Positions 1 through 15,000 of a stretch of 64,000 nt of DNA are shown here, piece after piece (the stretch's first letter is position 1; each line of letters begins with the position of its first letter). The stretch is from Macrostomum hystrix. Its lineage: Eukaryota > Platyhelminthes > Macrostomidae. The position numbers and the translations under genes were made by a program. The DNA lies in assembly GCA_950097015.1 (NCBI GenBank), contig CATNEN010000007.1, positions 310,001 through 374,000 on the forward strand, written 5' to 3'. Below the pieces are notes generated by a model, which did not search any database, had not been told where the DNA came from, and saw only the letters and a list, made by a program, of their open reading frames with translations.

Positions 1-3000
1 TCTTGACTGAAGCATCAAAGTAAGCCAGAATATCGGACACATCAACCATTTCAGATAACCCGATAGCTAAAGATTTGTTTAACAGAGAACGGATATTCTC
101 AAGAGTCTCCATCAAGCTTTCGATATCGATGGAATCTTCACAAGACAGGAAAGTAGCTATAATGGAATATATACTACACCGCTTTTCCAGAGACTTGCAG
201 CTTTCCATAAGTTCCCCGAAAAATGGAACCAGATCTTTTGACTCGCTCCTTAACTTATTCCAAAGAATGGCAATGAAGCCTACAGGCAAGATGCCATCAA
301 ATATCTTCTTCACCACTTCCTCCAACAGGTTTTCGTTTAGTTTCGCACCACTCAAAACTGAGTGATAAAAACTTATTTCCGCTGAAATCAATCTGTCACC
401 ATACTCATTATCGTTGCTTAATGAGCTAGCAAGGGCTCTCCACTGCAGAAGCTGTACTGAGACATCTGGTGAGGTAAGAAGACCGCGGTCCTTCAATTTC
501 GAAAAAACTACTGACATTTCAACATCGGCGTCGTGATCCGTAAAGAAGTCACAGAATTTTAGCATTCCTTCTAATTCTGCGACACAGTCCAGGCCTTCGC
601 TTCGTGCTCTAAGCATGCCAAGGAAGCTACCTGTCACTCTGCGCCATTCGTTGAACTCGCATATATTCAAGTTTCGCAAATTATCTTCAGTCGGAAGCAG
701 CAAACTGAGCAGGTTATTTAAAGTAACTGAAAACTCAACTCCATCAACAAAGCTTTCTTTGACAACTTCATCAGCCGCGCGATCAGCAAACGAATGCAAA
801 TGATGATGCACATTGAGTAAGTCAACGAGATCCTTTTCGCTCTTTCTGAAGTATGAAAGCACACCGAAAACAGCCTCCATCAGTTGAGAACTCTGATCAA
901 TTTGCTTTTGAAGCACAATTCGTAAGCTTTCATGACGATCGCGTCCACAGAACGCAGTTGTGATTAATCTCCAAAAATCAGAACCTAGCCGACTGTCTGA
1001 AGACGTCAACTCAGATTCGTCCAGAAATTGTCGCAGTAGAGTCTCGATCTCCGTTACAAATGTGTTTCTGTCATCTACATGGCGGCAAAAAGTATCGTAT
1101 GTGATACCAAACAGGAAGGTGCTGAATGGGTACGCCAAATTTCGAAGACCTCTTACACGAGAGAAACGGTCTGATGAAGCTTTCTGTAGCACATAACCTA
1201 GAATAGCTGGAAGAGCCTTAATGATTGTTTGACTGCTGTCCGAGTTGTCCGTGAATATACAGAAGTCGCCCATTACTTTCAAAATCTTGATTAGATTCTC
1301 TTTGTAACTCACAGTCAAGCCATGCACGACAAATGATGAAAAAGACGAAAAATTGGCGAGTTGAGTTGTCTCAAGAGCCAGCTTTACAAGCCAATGGTCT
1401 GATGTGAATGGTTGCAGGTTTTTTGAACTTTTGGCTAAAATTTCAGTCACGATGAAGCCACGAATCTGCTCTTCAAGGACAGCGTGCCGTCCGAAAAAAT
1501 GGATAGCTTGATTCATAAGTTCAGGACTACGAATAGCCTCGGCTAAGGCGCTTGTAATCACACTTTTGTGCAGTCTCTCCATCAACTCGCTGTTTTCATA
1601 AATCGGGCTTAGACAATCGCTAGACACTAGATCATTTAGATTGACACCCGACTCTGGGTTTAATGACTCCACAAAAAAAACATCCCAGTCCATTAAAGGA
1701 CTCCAGTTCCACGAATGGTTTTGAACATCAAGATCCTCATTCTGACGATGAATTATGAGTACAACACTTTTACGAACTGATATCTCTTCGCTGTACCTTT
1801 GGCACAATCCGTCGATTAGACAACGCACATGCAGTATGTAGCGCTCGTCAATTGATGGCTTGATGCGAATTAACAAAATACCATTAGATGCACGTTCCTT
1901 GAAAAAAGGAACTATACAATCGAGAAGGTCGATCTCCCTACTGAAATCCATTAGCCGAATTTCTTTTACTGAGAATGATTCCTCAAGACCTGGCAACGGC
2001 TTACAAATATCCAGGTAGAGAGAGAACTTTGTGTATATGAATACCTTGTTAACCAAGTTTTCAGAGTGGGCAACTCGTGACAAAACACTGCCAAGATTAG
2101 TCATGCGATTGTACGAACTAAAATACTCCCGTTGAAACTGTCGAGTGTCTTCTAAATTCGAAAATGAAGTGCGCAGAACTGCATCAGGAAACATGTGCCT
2201 GTATAGAAGCGGAAGTACTTCCCTGACAGCTTGATGACCTTCAAGATCAGAATGACCGGCTTTAATTAGATAACTGGCAATAAGGTCTGGACTATAACCT
2301 TGAAAGATCTCGGTTCTCTTGAACTTTTTAACGACGTCATCTGATGTTACACGACAAAGATTATCCATCAGACCAGAGAGCTCATTTCGTGCCTTTTCCA
2401 GTTTCATGCTGCATATTTTGTCATCAAATTCAAATATCTGCTTTTCAAACCGATTTAGAAACGGTGGATCCAGTCTTCGGACCTCCTTCTTACTCACAAG
2501 GACAATGCATCGGAAGTCCTTGTGAACAACACAGTTCTGGTTAGCTTGGACCCCCATGGCGATTCGACAGTATTTTTTACCAGCATACTCCGAGTAGTTC
2601 TGATTTAGCATGTCGTACAAACTTCCGTAAATTAGGTCAAAATCTTTTAAAATTAGCACCATTCCTGTCTCCATCGACATCATGACTTCGTTTAACTTGC
2701 GGTAAGTAAATTCTTCTGAATACTGATCTTTCTCGTACTGGCTGCCGTACATTACCTTAAACATTCGCCTGCTCTGGGATAACATGAAGCACAGCAAATC
2801 AAGACATCCTTCGCTCTCATAAATCAACATCAAGTGTCTCGCATGAGGATCACGCAAATTCATGCTTATTAGCGTTTCCGTTATAGACTTATCAGAGTCC
2901 CGAGTCCCGATCTCAGCTTTTTTTAAACCTGGAAACTTAACTTCAAAATGCTTTATCACTTCTTCAAGAGAAGACTTGCCTCCATTAAAATTTCTCAAAA

Positions 3001-6000
3001 GACCTTCCTTAATGGTGGAAAGTTTACTTTCCCCTTCGACTTTTCGATCGCATATAAACTTAAGCAGGTAGTAAAAGTCACGAAGGCCATGAAATGCTCG
3101 AAAGGCTGCTCTTTAAAATAACTATGGCATGCATATGCAACACCATTAAGAACTTCATCTGGAATTAGTCCATCAGATTTACCACTTTCTGATGAACAAA
3201 TGGCTTTTCCTGTTTCACACAGCTCCAAATCATTCATGTCTGGACGAGAAATATGGATTCGCACGATTCATTTTCGCTGGGTCCAGAGCCCAGTTTGAGA
3301 TCCCGACAACTGAAACGCGACTTTTACAGTCTAAAGAAGACTCTGGTTCAAGAAGACTGTGCAGTACTTTCAGAGGGTTGTATCTAGACTTTTCAGCTAG
3401 TCCGATTTCATCAATAAGAACAACTGGTTTGGAGCAATCATCAGAGCAAGTGTTAATGCTGGCCTCAGCCTTCGTGAAAATTCTACTAATGCCTTCCGAA
3501 GTAGATGCCTCGGATCCTTGATAGCTGAAAAATCGAAGCGAAGGATACTGGCGAAATAATGGGTCTTCTGAATCTTTTCCACGAAGATTGCTTCGGATCA
3601 GATTAACAGCTAGTGACTTTGAGCAGCCAGGCTTTCCAACAAGAAGCACTGGGACTTGACAGTAAATACAACAGAAGATGATGAATACATTCTCTCGAAG
3701 AGCCAAATTCCTTGCTGTTTTTCTGGGTACACGCATTCGCTTGAGAAGTTCAAGCTCCTCTGTTTTAAAGTCATTCTGAATAGCTTCATCAGCCTTGTCG
3801 AAAAACCTGCAAACGTTTTTCGCAAAGTCATTCCGATGTTTCAATTCTGCTATTCGAACGTAGTAGCAGATGTATAGTGCGAACAAAAAGGCCCTTTTGC
3901 TCGGATTCTCAGTGGATTTCGGATCTGACAATGATAACTTCTTTTTAAAGTATTCCATAAAAAATCCATAAAACTCACAGAATCGTCGAACATCCCGCAA
4001 ACTTGTGGCGTAGTCAGAGTCCTCTAACTTTCTAATAAATTTCTGGACAGTGGAGAGACATTCTGTTATTTCTTTTCTCAACATTTTTTGAGGAATCGAA
4101 AGTGCAACCATTCGCGAAATATAGGCTTGTTCATCCGAATCAGTGAGCCTTCCGAAATCCCACACTAATTCCACCATTGTCTCAGGTAGTGGATACACTC
4201 TGTAGACGAGATTCATCATCTTGTCATCACGGAGCTCTTTGATTTCCAAGCCAGCTTGGGTAGAACTATTACGCTTCGGTCGAAGTACATATGGATTGCA
4301 GGCGGCAATGAAACGCAGGTTACAAGGTAGCTCTTTGTCGAGAAATCTTCGATGACAAATAATCTCTTTCAGCATTCCAAGATGCTCACATGTGTTGACC
4401 TCGTCTAGGAACATCCACACAACTCCTGAGCGTTCAGGAGACTCAAAGAATACTTTTAGCTGACTTTTAGCCAATTCAGCAGTTTTAGAAATACGTCCGA
4501 TAATGTCCGACTCTGAAACTCCTGCATGGAAATTCATCACCTCCAGTTGGCATTCTTGCACTGCAGCTAAATACCGGATCAGACTTGTCTTTCCACAGCC
4601 GGTTTCTCCAATTATTATAACGGGAACATCAGCATCAACTCTGAGGGTAATCAAAATCATCTTCAGAAAATTGTCTGCCGTTAGCGTGTAGTTTTCGGTC
4701 AGCTCTTTGTTAAGGCTTGGAGTATAGCCAATTTGACCTTTAGCTGCGATTTTCACAAGCTTATGAAAAAGCTCATCTTGCGAGATGCTGTTAAATTCCT
4801 GCAGTTGCTTTGACGATGCGCCAGAAAACAACTCATGGATTTCTGGAGTCACGTCACTCAATCGACGGTAGATTAGTTCGACAGTTGATATATCTTGATT
4901 CATAAAAACTGGAAGTACATAGGAAGAATCCTCCCAGTTTATCAATCCTTTAAAGCGTTTGATTGTGTGATCGAAAACATTTTTACGGCTTTCACTCTGT
5001 TGATACTTGATAGAAGAAATGGACTTCAGAGTCAATTTCAAAGAAGACTGCATTATAAGTCCCACCATCTTAGCGCGGATTTCTGTTCTGCCTGCACCAT
5101 ACACAAGCTGAAGATTTTTTACCTTGAAATAAGTACTGGCGGTGAACTTTTTCAGCTGCTCGCCTAAAATCTTCATACAAGACTCGAGCAAAAGGAAAGA
5201 CATTATATCACTGGGTCTCTTTCCATCTTCCAATGGGTGATTAAAAAACTGTCCGAGCAAATTTAAACAGACCTGTTTTGGAACACAATCTGTCAAATTG
5301 ACTTCTGTAAAATCTAATGTGTCTGTCGCAAGCAAGTAGAGATACTTGCACACAATTTGAATATGACTTGTAGGCTCCTCAGAAACTTCTAGATTTTTTA
5401 AATGCTTCCATTCACATTTTGCATCAGGCAGGCTTGAAAGCAGAGTGAATGAGTCTTCCAGTTCCTTGTCAATACTGTTGGCGATTTCTAGGTACAATGT
5501 TTTCGGACGAAATTGCACAATAGCATTAGACGTTGACAAAGTCTCACAAAATACTGCTTCGAATAAAATAAGTTCAAGGAGGTCCGCATTTTGAACGCTG
5601 CCTACATCAAGGTGCACACAATTATCCTTCGTTATTTTTGCTGCTTGAATTTTCGCCATTACAGCTTGCTTTTGTGCTAGACCACTGATGTGAATTCGGC
5701 AGAAAGTATTAGACTTACCACAAGAGGCGGTAACGATTTGTTCTGATTTTCCCACAGAAGGGCGATCAGAAGTGCAGAAAAAAACATTGCTAAAGCACTC
5801 CTTAAGAACCAGCCTTAGCTTCTCTTCTGTAAGTGCTTTTGCTTTTACAACGTTGTCGCGAAATACAGTAAATATGCTGTGGGACTCGGGAGCACGGCAC
5901 AGAATCGCTACTCTGCCTAAAGATTGTTGAGAGCTTTGTCGAATAAGTTCAGCGATGACCTCGCGAAGTACTTTCTGGCGCAGATTTTGCACTTCAACCA

Positions 6001-9000
6001 AAAATGTTGTTCGCATTTTCTCTCTTGAAGATCTATACAGGGCAAGAATGATTTCATCGGATACAGTGTCCTGCGAACAGAAAACAACTTCACTAATCCA
6101 AGGAAATTCTTTTTGAGAACTTATCCAAACATTAAGAAATATACTAATGACATCTTTCTCGGTTGGTGTCATCTGACAAACCAGGAGTTCACCTGGTCTA
6201 ACACACATGTCAGTCTTTTGTACGCACAAGTTGCTAAATATACGTGGCTCGATTCGCGGTAAGTTGTCTAAAGTAGCAAACATATCACAAAAAAGTTCCG
6301 TAAGCTTGCTGATACAGAGTTTTTCGATATTAAATCGTTGAAAAGAAACAGTTTTTAAACTTTGTGGATCGATTTTCATGAAGTACAATAAACTCGTTAT
6401 CTCGTGTTCCTCTCGTCCAAGATACCAAACTTGAAACAGCGTAATTAAATTGAAACCAAAAGCATAGTTTGCAGAATCGTAACGCCGCCTTAAATCATTT
6501 AGAAAACTATCCCACGACGCTTCTTCCTGATGTAGTTCTTCAACTTTACTTTCGCATTCCGATAGAATTCCATGCAGCACTCGGTTAACATAAAATGGGT
6601 GTCCTTTGTTTAGGAGCCTCTCTGCTGTCTCAAATGTACTCTCGAGGAAATCGATTAGAAAAACAAACTCTTTTAACGCAGAAAAGTCATCATGCTCCGT
6701 TGCGCTACGGTCTTTGTGTGAGCTTAATGTTATTATTATTCTACTTCTGTGATCTCGAAGCTGCGGTAATGAATACTCAGTTCCTATTGTTTTAATCACC
6801 TTAGAAGTACAGGAAACCACACTAGTAGTTATCTCGAACCGAATACTGTCGCTTTCATTTACAATAGCGGTAGCAAGAATTTTAGATGTCTCGCCACGAG
6901 AACCCATACTAGCATGAAGAGTCTTGATCGAGTTTATGTGACTGCTACATTCCTTAATACGATCGATCAGGTTCTTAGCAGCTTTCTGACGCTCGCCGAC
7001 TTCATTTTGAATATTAACTTCTCCATCCGCAGCCACGAAGTACTTCAGTGACAGCAGAACTGATTCTTCTATTTCTTTTACAGAAACTTTCGGTCCTGAT
7101 GACAAAAAGCTTCGAAGGGCTTGTTGTAGCGAAATCAATGAATTGATTACAGATAGGCTTAGATCTTGTGCAATCGTATCGTCCGTGTTATCAAGCAACT
7201 GTTGAAAGTCTGATGACTGCTGCTCTCTCAGAAAAGGTAGAGTCTCCTGTCTACTCTCATACATAATGGCCAGCACTTCCCATACATTCGAATCTACACA
7301 ACCAAAAGCACCAGACACATCGTTAAAAACTTCCAGGTATTCGCTGAGTAGGGTTGTGCGCTCGCAGAGACTCAAAAACTCTTCGATTAATGCAGTTGCA
7401 TCCTCGTGGTTTGTAAGAGCTTCAGTACAGAAACCTGACGCTTTCTCTGTATTTTCGTCATCAGACACGATATCATCAGCTGAGGCATTTGAGTTTTCAG
7501 GCGAGTCGGTCGAAGCTGCATTGAGATCAAAGAACTCAGTGAGAAAGAACTGAAGCACTTCGACCCGGCTACGCCACATTTTATGTAACTGGACACTGTA
7601 AAGTTTTGCAACAACGGTGCTAGATATGGCTAAGTTGGACAAAATTTCGTGCTCCAGTGATAAGTCTATTTTTGACTCGTCTGAAATATATACTTTAATC
7701 TTTTCTAACTGTAAGCTCCCTTCTTCCACTGCAATCCAAAATTCTTTGTACGCGGCGCAAGCGTCAGGCAACATTTTGTCAAGCACATAGTTGCACTGAA
7801 TACTGATAAGAGCTCCAGGTCTCTTTTGTCCAGCAGATTGATGGACTTCAGTGTCAAATAAATTTCTCGAGCCACCAGTAGACGGATTAAATCGGACAAA
7901 AACTCTTCTGAACAACTCAGACTTTACAAGTGACTTCATCAACTCAAGGTTCCGCACGTTTCTGATCTCAAAAATCTGGAACACTAAATCGTCGGTTCCG
8001 ACAGAACTGACGGCATCATTAAACTGAGTTTTTAAGGACCGGTATCGAGCCTGCTTTTCTTCCAGATCCAGCAGCTTCAGATTCAACGGTGAGTTGCTGC
8101 CAGAAATTAAAGACAGAAACTCAAAAATTTGAACCACGACTGCTGACTGCTCAATCCACTTCTTTTCATTTTCCTGCATGATTTTAACGACCACTTTGGT
8201 CTGTGAATTACGGTGAAAGTTAACAAAGAAGGCTTCAAGAAGCAGATCGAAGTAGTCGAATAGATTTGACTCGAAGTTTTCACGCGACAATTTTCGGCTT
8301 TTATCAAGCTTATCGAAGATGGAGACGAATTCATGCAATTCAGTCAAAGACAGGGCTTTTCCAGCCTCTCTGACAAAAAGTATTCTGGCGAAGTCAACGA
8401 CGCACTTTAATTTTGGAAACATGCGTTGACGGACGTCCTCTGCAAGATCTTCAGTGGCTTGATCGGAGTGGTTGGTCATCCACATCCACATGAAATGCTT
8501 CTCTAGCAATGCCGGAAGGAGCTCAAAGACGTTTGACTGACGCTGTCGAACCTGCACAGATAGGAAATTGTCGAGGCTGAGACCGAGCAGCTGGCAAAGA
8601 GACCTGCCATTAATAAAGTACGAAATAAATCTATTTTTTAACTCAATATAAAAATTATCAATATGTATTTAATTAACAGTCGAATACACAAATATTTATT
8701 CAAAAAAAGTACAACAAATAAAGTAAATACATGCAAAGAAATTAAGAAACATACCTTGAATGATTATCTTTACTAAACGAACTGTTCGGGTGTTGCAAAA
8801 ACTTCAAAATGTCTTCCGCTTGCTTTTCGTTGCCTTCATTGTCGCGAAGCTTAACCAAACACACTTTAAACACAATATCATTGAGACCTGCAGCCATTCC
8901 GTCTTCCACGTTGGTCTCAATTATTGTTCTAGTCAATGGCTTTTCATTTAGGACAAGATGCGCAGATTCTTTGCAAAGTGCTTTGAAAGAATCGCATGAA

Positions 9001-12000
9001 GAATCTTGAACCAGTGGTGCGATTGTGGCACACACAGACTTGTGAAAGTAGTCACAGCTTAGTCGAATAAACTGACAGAATATATTCATCTTACAATCAT
9101 CTTTAGCATTCGATAAATAGTTCAGGAAAGTGCCGGCAAATATTTCAAGGCAAAACTTAATTAGCCAATGAGTCTTTGAAGAAAATATGATACTCAAGAA
9201 GTCTACAGCAAGTTTCGTATCAAGCAAACCCCTTAAATTTAACAGATCGCAGAGAGCCTGCCGATTGGGAACAGAGCTGTCATTCTCAAACTTACTGTTG
9301 CTTACAGATGCAATTATGGCCCTTCGAATGACAGGGAGCACCTCATCGTGCCAGACAGATTCATCCACACACTGCAACTTCTTTGCCTTCGGCATGATGT
9401 CGCAGAACCGCTGCCAGCTCTCCGTCTGCAAATCACTCAGGTGCTTTTTGTAAAGTATTGATGCTCCAAATCTATGAATGAACTGCTTCAGTGCAGGACT
9501 CACAATTTCACACGAGTCAAATGAACTCAGGATTTCAACCGCATCCTCCTTGATAGTAATAAATTCTTCCAATAATATGTGTGCATCATTGAAATCCTCT
9601 GCATCGTTGAACACAGCGGATACAGTGCTTGCGAAGTTGCTGCAGCTGATACTTCGCAGCAATCCGGAGTTGAGAAGAGCTGCAGAAAACCCAGTCCTGA
9701 ACTTGTCGCCTCCTCGCTCAACAAATCCGAGATGCTTAACTAGTTTTGCAAAATCATTTGCTGAATTTGAAGGATGCAGCACTTTAGCGCAGTAGCAGAG
9801 ACACAAGAAGGAAGGCAGTGATGAGTCCAGGAAGCGGAGAGCTTGAGAGCTGACGCCTTTCAATGCCGGTTTTTGTAGGAAACTCAGAAGGAGAGTGGCC
9901 TCTTCGGTTTTCCAAAATGACTTGTTTTCAGGAGCGAATCTGCGTTGAACGAAGAGTGAGAGGCGGCAGAGAAGAATGCCACCGCCTGGCTTCAAAGAGA
10001 ATTTCTCTGCAAATGGAGAGCTCAGCATTCGCTTCACGACAAAATTGAACTCCGAAGCGTTTGCTTCGAGTGTCTTTTTGGAATCATTTTCTGTGACAGC
10101 CTTGAGCCACCTTGTAACTAGCGAACAGTAGGACTGATCAATGTATTCGATCACATCACTGCTAACAAAAGTTGTAGATGATTCAGCCAGAGCCAAAGAG
10201 ACAGCATGAGAAGCGAAAATTCGCCAGAAGAATTGAGACTTTCCGACTACTGAATCGATGTACGGCTCCATCAGAGCGTCAAAACACACGAGGCGGTCTT
10301 TGCTTAGAGTGCGAGTCTGCAGCTCACACAAATTTCCATCTGGGGGCGCGCTGTTCTTTTTCGAACAACACTTAACTATGGTGTCGGATATTCGAGAGCT
10401 ACTATTTAGAGCTCTCTCTATTTGTGAAGAAACAGCTGGACCAAATCGCCTCAGGTGATCTTGTATTTGTTTGATACTTGCTACTTGCAGCAATTGATGT
10501 CGGCATTCCAACTGATAGCTGTAAACGAAGTTTCCAATCTTATCCTTGAGGACAAACAGATTCCACGATGGAAGTGTGTAGAACTCTTTTAATGAACTTA
10601 TCTTGCGTTTCATTGCAAAAGCTTTGCTAAATTTTTGGTTTGTCAACATGAGTGAAACTGTTATGTCGATTTTGGCTTCAAGCAATGAGTTTGTAAGATC
10701 TTTGATGAAGGGCTGGTCATCAGCAATGCCTTTTCTTCCAGAAGAAACCTGTTCCACAATGAACTTAATGATGTCTGCGATGAACAGACGGAAGTCAAAT
10801 GGGATCTGAAAAGAAAGTGTCATTTGGATTTTAGACAAGCAGAGATTTAACAAGACTCTGTTCCCTAGGGTTTTAGCCTGAATAGTAGTGTTTACTTTTG
10901 CAGTAAAGACGTATAAGATTTGGGAGTCGTACAATACAGCTTTTGAATGATAAGTTTGTTCTTGGGTCCAATCTTAGCAGTGTAAAATGTAAAAACTTTA
11001 AAACGAATAATCAAGGTAGTGTAGGTTGCCTTAAAAAGTGTTAATGTAAGAAACTGTTTGTTTAATAGCCTGTAAAGCTTCTTAAAGATTAAACAGTATG
11101 ATACGAAAATTCGTTAATACATTGTGTAAATAAATGTTGCTCTTCAACTGCGGTCTAGCAAAATATTTTCTGTAAAAATGCTTTTTATAAGAATTTTTCT
11201 GAAAGTCTAGAACCTTGTTTTATTCACTATAATTACGCGAGCCATCTGCTGACTAAAATTCATATTTAGGCTCTTGGTGTTTTTACCGAATGTCTCATAA
11301 TGTATTTGAGCTTAGACTAATTATTTTTATATTTAGTGCGAATTCTAATTCTCGTTAAATCGCAATCCGGGAAATTCATATTGACGAAAATACTTTTCGT
11401 GTTTTCGTTTAATTTCAGGTGTGTTTTGTCCTTCTGCATTACACAATATTTTTGGCTGAACAGTGCCCTCCAAGGGGGCTTAGTGTGCTAGTAGCATATT
11501 ATAAATAGAATATTATAATAAGAGATCAATATACTATTGTCTTTTTTTAACAGCTTTTATTCACAAAAAAACTTACATAATATGACTTGTTCTTTTCGTC
11601 CAGTTTCAGATAGTCCTCTAGAGTCAACCAGGAACCCTAAATGTAGGATATATAGAAGTTATATATATCATTGCAGTCAACCATTGGATACCATTGCTCG
11701 AAGGGAAAATATATAGGAACATATCCGTTTAGACTTCATATAATTTTATACAAATAAAATAGCAGTACGTTTATATCCTAATTTGATGACAACTTCAAGT
11801 ATATTATTTTTACAAAATATTACCAGATTCCCAGAGTCGTCGTGGGCTTCATCGGTCTTAGTATTAGACTTCGCATTTTGATCATCAGAAGCTGATTCTT
11901 CAGCAAAATTAGCTGATGCACCAATCTCTTGAGTTGAGCTCTGCTTGACAGCTGTCTGGTTTTCGGACACCTGATCAGTAGATTCCATAGTCTTACTGAC

Positions 12001-15000
12001 CGTAACTGCGCCTTCTTTGGCTAAAAATGAGTAGACGAGTTTCAAATTACTTCTTTATAAATCAAGAGCAGTAGCAACAGAAAATTAACGCACTAATAGT
12101 AGATGTGAGTTGCTGAATTGATCGACATTAGCTAGTCATTTTGTTCTTATAATGAAACAATATCAATACATGCGTAAGGGACACGGGACAAAACGCAAAA
12201 GGCTTTAACTTACCGCTAGTATTCTTTCCAGACATAGGTTTACTTTCGGTAGAATTTTCGGTTTTACCCGAGGAAGCTTTACTTAAAGACTTGATGGTAG
12301 GATTCTGATCTTTCGCCGGCCCTGTAGAAATTGGCTCTGTAGCACCCGTTTCTGTTAAGTCTTTAGCAAGCGGCGATGACTTTTTAGTTTCAGATATCGA
12401 AGCTACCGGCACTGATTTGTCCAGTTCTGAAGCTGCCGGAGCTGATTTGTCCGGTTCTGAAGCTGCCGGAGCTGATTTGTCCAGTTCTGAAGCTGCCGGA
12501 GCTGATTTGTCCAGTTCTGAAGCTGCCGGAGCTGATTTGTCCGGTTCTGAAGCTGCCGGAGCTGATTTGTCCGGTTCTGAAGCTGCCGGCACTGATTTGT
12601 CCAGTTCTGAAGCTACCGGCACTGATTTGTCCAGTTCTGAAGCTGCCGGAGCTGATTTGTCCGGTTCTGAAGCTGCCGGAGCTGATTTGTCCGGTTCTGA
12701 AGCTGCCGGAACTGATTTGTCCGGTTCTGAAGCTGCCGGCACTGATTTGTCCAGTTCTGAAGCTACCGGCACTGATTTGTCCAGTTCTGAAGCTGCCGGA
12801 GCTGATTTGTCCGGTTCTGAAGCTGCCGGAGCTGATTTGTCCGGTTCTGAAGCTGCCGGAGCTGATTTGTCCAGTTCTGAAGCTGCCGGAGCTGATTTGT
12901 CTGGTTCTGAAGCTTCCGGAGCTGATTTGTCCAGTTCTGAAGCTGCCGGAGCTGATTTGTCCGGTTCTGAAGCTTCCGGAGCTGATTTGTCTGGTTCTGA
13001 AGCTGCCGGAGCTAATTTGTCGGGTTCTGAAGCTGCCGGAGCTGATTTGTCTGGTTCTGAAGCTGCCGGAGCTGATTTGTCCGGTTCTGAAGCTTCCGGA
13101 GCTGATTTGTCTGGTTCTGAAGCTGCCGGAGCTAATTTGTCGGGTTCTGAAGCTGCCGGAGCTGATTTGTCTGGTTCTGAAGCTGCCGGAGCTGATTTGT
13201 CCGGTTCTGAAGCTTCCGGAGCTGATTTGTCCAGTTCTGAAGCTGCCGGAGCTGATTTGTCCGGTTCTGAAGCTGCCGGAGCTGATTTGTCCAGTTCTGA
13301 AGCTGCCGGAGCTGATTTGTCCAGTTCTGAAGCTATTGGCACTGATTTGTCTGGTTCTGAAGCTACAGACAGTTCAGCAGATGACTTTGGTTTGGTGCTT
13401 GCCTCGGCAGAATCCGGTGACTGAGGCGGCACTGCATCTTTAAGCTGTTTTCTATAAAGAAGAATGAGGTATATTGGTTGTTTAACTACAATTCATACTT
13501 TAAAAAGATAGGTATAATAAATATTGAACTCACTCGACTGATCTGACTCTCTTCATCACAGCCTTGAAATATTTTTCTTCGAGTAGCACTGAGAATAGTT
13601 TGAAATTCTTAACATGAGGAACGATATTCTCGGAGATCCACTTAGAAAGTCCTTCTTCGGGTTTGAGAAACTCGGCCAGCTGTTTGAGCCCCTCTGTGGA
13701 CTGAAGGGCCACGCTGATGTTGATCTTAGACATCAGGCTTAGGTCTTCTTCCTCAGCATCCTCTTCATCGCTGTTGCCATCGCTCTCCTCTAAGGACAGT
13801 TCTATTTCAGTCAGCCGACCAGCAAACTGCAATAGCCGGCTGAGCTCTTGGCGTTGATCATTTAACACTTCGAAGGCTTTCTGCAGTGCTGCCTCTGGTA
13901 AACTGAATTTGACTCCTTTTTTGATGAAGTAGGGCACTGAATAAAGGAAATTTGTAGAAAAATGGACTATAAAATATTTATATAATTTACAAAAAATGGT
14001 TTTCCTTTTTAATATGAAATACTTAGTTCTGAACTAACAAAATATTTTCTCCAGATGAAAAATGAAACACATGAAACAAAGAAATCAGTTTGCTTTAACC
14101 AAAACTTTTAAAATCTATTGATGGAAATTATTCTAATTACATATATTTAAATATATACTTTAAAAATAATTCAGCATAGACTAGGCTCAAATGTGTCACA
14201 CGTGTAAGCTTTAACATAGAAATGGCCTATGCTGACACTTAAAGTAAATAGAACACATGAAGTCACATGGGTATAAAGGTACATTATTCTGTTTAGTTGA
14301 TATTCACTGACTAACCCCAAAAATATATTAGCTAGAATAAGAAAATAACCTATTTTGAAATAAGTTAATGACTCCATTTAGAAGAATTCCTAAATTACTT
14401 ATTTCTTGATAAAAATATGACAAATCTTAATCTCTTAGGGTAATTGAGATTAATTGGTAAATGACTTAATTTTTGGTCTAAAAAACTTCTGGCTTCTTAT
14501 GCATATAGGAACTTGTGGGAAGGCAAGAACTTGTAGTAAAGAAAACAAGTAATAGTCTGACTATACAAAAATATTAGCATACAACTAAATATAATACCTC
14601 AGCAAAAAGTGTTTTGCACAAGCATAAAACTTTTAAAGAAAAAAATGTGAAACCTATCAGTACCTAACTAGCCATTTGAGCATTAATAGTATGAAGAGTT
14701 TTGAATAGGCAATCAACCTATATTAGCTAAATTGGCTTTAATAAAAACTAGTTCTTGGTTTATCCCACACTTATCATAAAAATTATTGGTTTTTAAGAAA
14801 AGTGAAAGAATGAAAAGCCAAAATAAAATATAGTAGGGCCTATGAAGCAAAAAAAGTTAACATTATAAAAAGCACTGAATTAGGCTAGTCTAAAAGCCTA
14901 ATTTAGCCTACAAACTACTTTTGAGTAGCTGTTAAGATGATTCTTTTCTATTATATCATATTTAAAAATATTCAATGTAGTTCATATATCAGTATACAAC

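Noticed and set aside
3095-3268. A short intron explaining the frame change in the RNF213-like gene
   Set aside because: The segment between the two shifts still encodes family-like sequence in another frame, so it is not removed as an intron; paired indels fit better.
12417-13424. 335-codon plus-strand frame antisense to the RNF213-like exon 3
   Set aside because: It consists only of the complement of the 30-bp repeat; a period divisible by three keeps all frames without stops open. Splice phases support the minus strand.
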